From the NCBI GenBank assembly GCA_013339895.1, contig JABACO010000017.1, positions 3,425,118 to 3,489,117 of the forward strand: a stretch of DNA of 64,000 bases, in the 5' to 3' direction. Both the position numbers and the translations under genes were made by a program. The notes below the pieces were generated by a model. That model searched no databases, was not told the DNA's origin, and was given only the letters and a program-made list of their open reading frames with translations. This document shows positions 58,301 to 64,000 of this stretch, piece by piece. This DNA is from Ephydatia muelleri (taxonomy: Eukaryota > Porifera > Demospongiae > Spongillida > Spongillidae). Position 1 is the first letter of the stretch. Every line of letters starts with the position of its first letter.

Positions 58301-61300
58301 TCTCCATACCACACTCACCCTCATTCCCACTTCATCAACACCTCTCCCACCTCTTTCTCATCACCACCTCCACTTCCTCCCCTCCACATCCCATGATCAT
58401 GTTCCCCTCCACCTCCTCCCCATCATCATGTTCTCCTCCACCTCCCCCTCTTTCCACCATCATACCCTCCTCCATGGACCTTACACAGGACCTCCTTCCT
58501 CTTCACCATGCCTATCGTCAACACAATGTGTTTGTTTCACTTTCATTCTTCTCTACTTCCTCCCATCATGTGATGGTGTGTCTTCCAGGTCTACAGGCAC
58601 TCGTTCCTTGCCTATTACTACATCTACCAGTGTAGCACTGGGTAAGGATGTGTTTGTGCATGTGTGTGTGTGCATGTGGGTGTGTGTGCATTGTGTTACT
58701 ATGTATGGTACCCCAGACGCAACTTGACACACGCATGCGCGATTAATTCACGAAATGCAGAGGTCTCACGTGATAATCGCTACACTAAGGCAAGACTTGC
58801 TTTAGTGGTAGCGATTATCACGCGAGATCTCTGCACTTCGTGGATTACTCGCGCATGCGTGTCAAGGTGCGTCTGGGGTACCGTACGTGAAATGTACGTG
58901 TGTGTTTAGATGTTACTGTACATGTGTGCATGTTTATGTTGCACACGTGTGATGTGCCCTGTGTGGCTTGTTCATGTATAGATGAGATCTGCAGGTGTGT
59001 GTATATACGTGTGCATGTGTGTTGATGTGAAATGTGTGGTTGATTTTAGCACAAGAGTGTAGCTGTACAGGGACATGTACATCTCCATGTACTGTATTAG
59101 TATGGAGCATAGACTCGCATTGTACACATTGTATGTGCACATGGAAATGTCTTTGCAGGAACCTGTGGCCCTTGGTCTACAACACCAGCGTCCAGTACGC
59201 AACATGGAGCCCAACCCGAAATCAAATAGTATGTGTTTACTAGCCTTCCTCTGCATAACTCCTCCTCTCTCTTTTCTCCATGGCTATCTCCTCTCCCTTC
59301 TCTTCATGGCTGTCTCCTCTCTCTTTTCTTCATGGCTGTCTCTTCTCTCTTTTCTCCATGGCTATCTCCCCTCTCTTTTCTCCATGGCTGTCTCCTCACT
59401 CTTTTCTTCATGGCTGTCTCTTCTCTCTTTTCTCCATGGCTATCTCCTCTCCCTTCTCTTCATGGCTGTCTCCTCTCTCTTTTCTCCATGGCTGTCTCTT
59501 CTCTTTTCGCTTCATGGCTATCTCCTCTCTCATCTCTTCATGGCTATCTCCTCTCCCTTCTCTTCATGGCTGTCTCCTCTCTCTTTTCTCCATGGCTGTC
59601 TCTTCTCTTTTCTCTTCATGGCTATCTCCTCTCTCTTCTCTTCATGGCTGTCTCTTCTCTCTCTTCTCTTCATGGCTGTCTCTTCTCTCTTCTCTTCATG
59701 GCTGTCTCTTCTGTTTTCTCTCATGGCTGTTTCTTCTCTTTTCTCTTCATGGCTGTCTCTTCTCTCTTCTCTTCATGGCTGTCTCTTCTCTCTTCTCTTC
59801 ATGGCTGTCTCTTCTGTTTTCTCTCATGGCTGTTTCTTCTCTTTTCTCTTCATGGCTGTCTCTTCTCTCTTCTCTTCATGGCTGTTTTCTCTCATGGCTG
59901 TCTCTTCTCTTTTCTCTTCATGGCTGTCCCTTCTCTCTTCTCTTCATGGCTGTCTCTTCTGTTTTCTCTCATGGCTGTCTCGTCTCTCTTCTCTTCATGG
60001 CTATCTCCTCTCTCTTCTCATTATGGCTGTCTCCTTTCTCTTCTCTTCATGGCTATACTTTGTGTATAACACGTCCATTCCTGACAGGTCTATGTGGCTG
60101 ACTACACTGTGTTTCTATACGATCTGGCATCAAATGCTTCTACAAGTATCAGCCTTCCCGGCACTGGACCAGGCACTCGATATGGAATACCTGATTGGGT
60201 CTATGAAGGTGAGCTGCCCTCATGATTTTGCATTCCATTACTAATCGCTACAACGTGTTCATCCATTCACTGTGTATAAAAAGCCACACCACACGTAATA
60301 GCCGCTAGATGTACATCCATGTATTCATGGATGTACATGTGGAGTACATGTGCATGAGTATGTACTAAGTATTGCTTATATCTGTACAGTGCATACAAGT
60401 ACTGTTTTCATTTCATTTTACATTGATGTACAATTGTGAGTGTTTTGACGAGCCAGTGTTGTGCCCATGAAGTACTGTACTACATGTATGCAGTGTGTTA
60501 CTTTTTCTGTGCACTTGTATAGAGGAGGTGCTGAGCAGCAACAGTGCTATATGGTGGGCTCCAGATGGAGTGAAGATACTCTATGCGGCATTCAATGATA
60601 GCTTGGTCCAGGACTTTCAGTTCCCAATCTACGGCCCACAGAGCCAGATCTACACCACCCTAGAATCGATCCCATATCCCAAGGTGAGCATTTTCTGAGG
60701 TATTCCGTACTCAAATGTGGAGTGTTCTGTACCTTATGTTTGTGCCTTGTCAGTATTTCCCTGCTCATGGGTACTGGCCAACAGCTATGGTCAATTCCAT
60801 GGGTAATTTGTGATGCACCAGCAGAACAGTCAAGGATTGCAAAATAATTGAATAATTTACATATAACTTGTGCTTTCTCATCTTTCCGAAAAAAAATTCA
60901 TGATTGAAATTTTAAACTATATGTACATGTGTAGGTGTGTACATTCTTGTGTGTTGAACATTGCCCAATACATACTGTATATGCTATGTCGTTAACATCT
61001 TCACCTCTCTTATTGGAGTGTCTCCAGCCACAGTGATTGCAGTGCGAATGTTTAGTGTCTTGCATTTTATGACTTTCTGTTTTGTTGTTTGTAGGCTGGA
61101 AGTGCCAATCCTTTGGTGTCACTATACGTGTGTGACACCACAGCTGGAAAGAACACACTCCTCACCATCCAACCCCCTGTCTCCATAGCCAGGTTAGCAG
61201 AGAGGAGGACTGGGTAAGGACACGGGTGTATGGGGTATGTATGGGGTATGTATGGAGGTAGGAGTTAGGGTGTATGAGGTAGGAGTTAGGGTGTATGAAG

Positions 61301-63506
61301 AGGAGTTAGGGTGTATGGAGGTAGGAGTTAGGGTGTATGGAGGTAGGAGTTAGGGTGTATGGGGTAGGAGTTCGGGTGTATGGAGGTCGGAGTTAGGGTG
61401 TATGGCGGTAGGAGTTAGGGTGTCTGGACGGTAGGAGTTAGGGTGTATGGAGGTCGGCGTTTGGGTGTATGGGGTCGGAGTTCGGGTGTCTGGAGGTCGG
61501 CGTTCGGGTGTCTGGCGGTCGGCGTTCGGGTGTCTGGCGGTAGGCGTTTGGGTGTCTGGCGGTAGGCGTTTGGGTGTCTGCGGTCGGCGTTTGGGGTCTG
61601 GCTTGCGGTCGGCGTTTGGGTGTCTGGAGTTAGGCGTTGGGTGTTTGGGGGTAGGAGTTAGGGTGTACACTCACTACACTGTGGGTAAGGAGGTAGATGT
61701 TTGCATCTGCAAAGACCCACTGTGTGCTATCATGGGTGCAATCTCTCCCTGAGGACTTGATACAATGCGGTCTGATGCTGTAAATGTTTGTGGCCAAACA
61801 GGGTGTGACAAAAGATCAGATCTTTTATAAACTAATTTTATCATGTACTGTACACAATTGAAGGGTGGATTGATTGCAAGGAAGGATCCCCCCCCCCCCC
61901 CCCCCTTCCCTTTCCTTCCATTCCCCCTCTCAACATACACACACTTACATGTATACATGTATATTCCTACACACACACACACACACACACTGGTGTCTTC
62001 AGTGATCACTACTTTGTGTATGCCGGATGGATCAACTCCTCTGTTGCTATGGTAACTTGGACAAACAGAACCCAGACAGCCGCTGTGTACTGTGCGTACG
62101 ATGTGGCCACTGGGAATGGCTGCCTAGAGGTACTCCCTAGTCATATGCCTCACCTTCCTTACCCTGCTCATCTGCTCTGTCATGCTTAGGTCTACACTGA
62201 GACCAGCAAGGCCTGGGTGCAGCTGGTAAGGGGGAGGGGCCAGCAGAGATTTACATGTAAGGGTAGGGGCCAGCAGTGATGTAGAGGGAGGGGCCAGCAG
62301 GGATGTAAGGGGAGGGACCAGCAGTGATGCAATGGGGAGGGGCCAGCAGGGATGTAAGGGGCGGGGCCAGCAATGCCTTGGATGCAGTTAAGAGGCACAA
62401 TATCCACATATTAGTGAACCAGGGTGGGGGAGGGGAGGAGGTTATATGTGTATGTAACAAGGTACTCAAAGTGTGCATGCTCAAGGAGGTAGTTGGTATG
62501 TGATGTGGGGGAGGTGTACAGTTGCATTTGAACACTAATTGTACCTACATGTACATATTACAGGAGCAATCTCCATTCTTCTTTGGCAATGGGAGCAGGT
62601 TTTTAACCCTTGCCTCTCAGCCTGTGTCCACGGACTCCTTCAAACACATCCTGGAGGTCTCAGTGGAGGTGTGTGTTATCACGTGCAAGTGTGCTAGTGG
62701 GTCACATAGCTGTGTGCGCTCACATGGCTGTGTAGAGTACAGGGACCTGAGGTGCTTATCACTTTTATGTGCATATAGTCGTAAATGCTAGGCATTGAAA
62801 TAATGCATTCGAATCAATATGCGAGATCCCTTTATGTTTAGGTTATTAAATACATGCACAGTACAAGCATTTCTAAATGCATTTAGCTAACCAAGAATTC
62901 ACAATCACATGAAATTAACTCCAGTTATTGAATTTGTATTAGACAAATTTTATTGCCAAACAATTCTGACCGTTCATTGGGTTGCAAAATTGTGAGCATT
63001 TTATGCTGTATGCGTGTATATGCATGTATTGATTATTTAGTATCTGCAGTGATAGATACAAATCTATTGTTCACAGAAATGTAGTACAGGTTTAGTTCAG
63101 TCATTAACTCTTTCACTGGCAACAGAGCAATATTGCACTGCAGGTGCTGTATTAAAGCCACTTTGTTTATCTAAACCGTTAACACTTTAGTATTGACAAA
63201 GCATTGGAAAAGTTGTTTCCTGGTCATATTAGTGTAAGTTGTTTACAAACAACATTTTCCTGCACTGGAGAAACATTTATTTCGCATAAGCTGTGCACAG
63301 CAATAATTGGCTTCACCCACAGAAGAGTTAAAAGCTGAATCAGATTGAATTTGTGTGTGTTGTAAACAAAGCACTGTACCCATCTGGTTGATCCTCCTCC
63401 TCCCCCTCCCTTACAGTCTGGTCAACCACGGTCTCGGTTCCTGACGACAGGCGCGTGGGTGGTGACGGGCATCATTGGTGTCGTCAGTGGTGGTGATGAT
63501 GTGTAC
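55384..63506 (+). CDS. Dipeptidyl peptidase 4-family protein (S9B), 5' part
   Basis: Type II membrane serine peptidase family that clips N-terminal dipeptides (or, in DPP6/10, modulates channels). Exons: 55384-55479, 55560-55707, 55828-55929, about 56726-56907, 57520-57612, 58589-58641, 59159-59228, 60088-60208, 60523-60683, 61095-61213, 62003-62129, 62190-62225, 62564-62668, 63417 to about 63506. The joins hold phase. Exon 2 encodes the signal-anchor helix (LAILVVTIVAVVVFISAAVV). Exon 3 has LDDVFNSSLAVKTYQPTW. The beta-propeller (DPPIV_N) follows, with SWNNDYLLLAENQT, VYRHSFLAYYYIY, VQYATWSPTRNQI, GIPDWVYEEEVLSS, IWWAPDG and IPYPKAGSANP. The glutamate pair EEV after WVYE, which in active DPP4-type enzymes binds the substrate N-terminus, is present. 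The catalytic Ser-Asp-His domain lies beyond the window, so active enzyme and DPP6/10-like forms cannot be told apart. Exon 4's start and exon 14's end are uncertain. Confidence 0.9.
55966..56078. repeat. Inverted repeat (hairpin) in DPP intron 3
   Basis: Outer arms of about 35 bp (GTGCGTAGTATGTGTTGAG at the left, complement at the right) and an inner pair GTGATTGCAT / ATGCAATCAC, with a bulge of about 16 bases on the right side. It could be a small foldback element. Confidence 0.75.
56350..56560. repeat. (TG)n-rich microsatellite, DPP intron 3
   Basis: TGTG with GCATACATGAG interruptions. A similar stretch lies at 56950-57030 in intron 4. Confidence 0.85.
57640..58016 (+). repeat. 20-bp minisatellite, about 19 units, DPP intron 5
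   Basis: The unit GCATGTGGGAGGTTAGGTGT (with GATGT variants) is repeated head to tail with very high identity, starting about 28 bp after the exon 5 donor at 57613. Confidence 0.97.
58707..58882. mobile_element. 176-bp foldback MITE in DPP intron 6
   Basis: The long imperfect inverted repeat starts GGTACCCCAGACGCA and ends with its exact complement. The arms are about 75 bp with few mismatches and contain ACGCATGCGCGA and GTGATAATCGCTAC. A loop of about 24 bp holds a further small hairpin. No clear TSD and no coding capacity. Confidence 0.8.
59270..60058 (+). repeat. CATGGCTGTCTCTTCTCT minisatellite, DPP intron 7
   Basis: About 28-30 units of 23-29 bp built on TTCATGGCTGTCTCTTCTCT, beginning about 40 bp after the exon 7 donor and ending just before the exon 8 acceptor. 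Because ATGG recurs and stops are absent, all + frames stay open for hundreds of codons; these are not genes. Confidence 0.95.
61216..61672 (+). repeat. GGAGTTAGGGTGTATGGAGG minisatellite, DPP intron 10
   Basis: Units of about 20-22 bp begin within a few bases of the exon 10 donor (61214). The first half is GTTAGGGTGTATGG; the second half changes to GGCGTTTGGGTGTCTGGCGG, so two unit families adjoin. Confidence 0.93.
61888..62000. repeat. Poly-C and (CA)n before DPP exon 11
   Basis: A C run at about 61889-61905 and (CA)n at about 61971-61990. The latter ends about 12 bp before the exon 11 acceptor. Confidence 0.85.
62226..62375 (+). repeat. GGGGAGGGGCCAGCAG minisatellite at DPP intron 12 donor
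   Basis: About six units of 20-29 bp (GGGAGGGGCCAGCAGNGATGT) start directly at the donor GTAAGGGGG. Confidence 0.9.
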
Positions 63507-64000
63507 GTCAAGCTGTGTAGGCTCTTGTCTCTGCATTGCATGCTCACCCTTGCAATGCCTGTGTAATTTATGTACATGTATGTATAATCATACCAGGTGC
63601 TTGCAGATGAACTTGTACAAAGCTTTTAAATGCTTATTAATCCATATTGTAATTAAATTAGTTTATTGAAGAATTTTTGCTATACTAATTTTACTTACTA
63701 GCAAGTATCAATGATGCAAAGCTAATTAAAATTTGTGGCAAAGATCGAGTTTTTGAAAATAAAAATAAAAACTAATCAATTGCATGAATCAGCTAATATC
63801 TGTAACATGCAATTTCATATGTTGAAATGATCTTAATCATAAATTATCGTAATCAGTGAACTAAACTGAAATCAATCAATTGAATTTCAAAAAAAAAAAT
63901 ACTAACTCACCACTGAGGTATGTTAATTGAAATAATTAAAGAGTTTTAGCTTGATCTATTTTATTTAATGTTTAGTCATATTGCACCAAAATTATTTGCC
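63507..64000. other. Beginning of DPP intron 14, no gene seen
   Basis: AT-rich DNA after the last recognised exon. The catalytic exons of the DPP4-family gene should follow outside the window. Confidence 0.5.

Noticed and set aside
59075..60244. 389-, 278- and 273-codon overlapping frames
   Set aside because: Open frames in a CATGGCTGTCTC tandem repeat; the true exons are 59159-59228 and 60088-60208.
61216..61672. Interstitial telomere from TTAGGG motifs
   Set aside because: TTAGGG occurs only as part of a longer unit of about 21 bp, not as tandem TTAGGG.

Overview
This is intron-rich animal DNA. Three host genes have GT-AG exon chains that can be joined in phase, and transposable elements of many classes fill the space between them. 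The organism is most likely an early-branching metazoan such as a demosponge. That is an inference from compact introns, the gene set (TMC, KDSR, a DPP4-family protease) and the transposon fauna (hAT, piggyBac, EnSpm, Ginger-like, Tigger, tyrosine-recombinase elements, RecQ-bearing elements). No bacterial operons, CRISPR arrays, tRNA or rRNA genes were seen.

Layout. 1-1.7 kb: dead Tigger/pogo transposase. 2.1-9.3 kb: complete TMC (transmembrane channel-like) gene, 15 exons, + strand. 10.2-12.4 kb: decayed tandem duplicate of the middle and 3' exons of that TMC gene. 12.6-16.7 kb: complete KDSR (3-ketodihydrosphingosine reductase), 7 exons, 324 codons. 16.9-19.1 kb: a MITE, intergenic DNA and a palindrome. 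19.5-54 kb: a transposon archipelago. 55.4 kb to the edge: 5' part of a DPP4-family gene (type II membrane anchor and beta-propeller exons); its catalytic domain lies beyond the window.

The archipelago can be ordered by its target-site duplications. A hAT element (29159-31599, 8-bp TSD) is followed by a second hAT (31889-39431, 8-bp TSD). Two younger elements sit inside the second hAT: a 2.77-kb element with 100-bp perfect terminal inverted repeats and a 9-bp TSD that encodes a RecQ-like helicase and no recognisable transposase (33327-36091), and an apparently intact piggyBac (36627-39086, TTAA TSD). Ninety-seven bases further on is a 7.0-kb EnSpm-like element (39537-46580). It has an uninterrupted 7-exon transposase gene, a divergently transcribed BEN-domain-like partner gene starting 74 bp away, and long palindromic subterminal repeats. 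Upstream lies a Ginger-like gene (integrase, GPY, Ulp1 protease, PHD finger) broken by frameshifts, next to a second truncated RecQ copy. Downstream is a tyrosine-recombinase gene split by nested hAT and DIRS-like fragments.

The host introns carry unusual repeats. Long C/T tracts sit directly before 3' splice sites, and G-rich minisatellites sit directly after 5' splice sites; one of them appears to be seeded by the exon end itself. Several very long open frames over these tracts are repeat artefacts.
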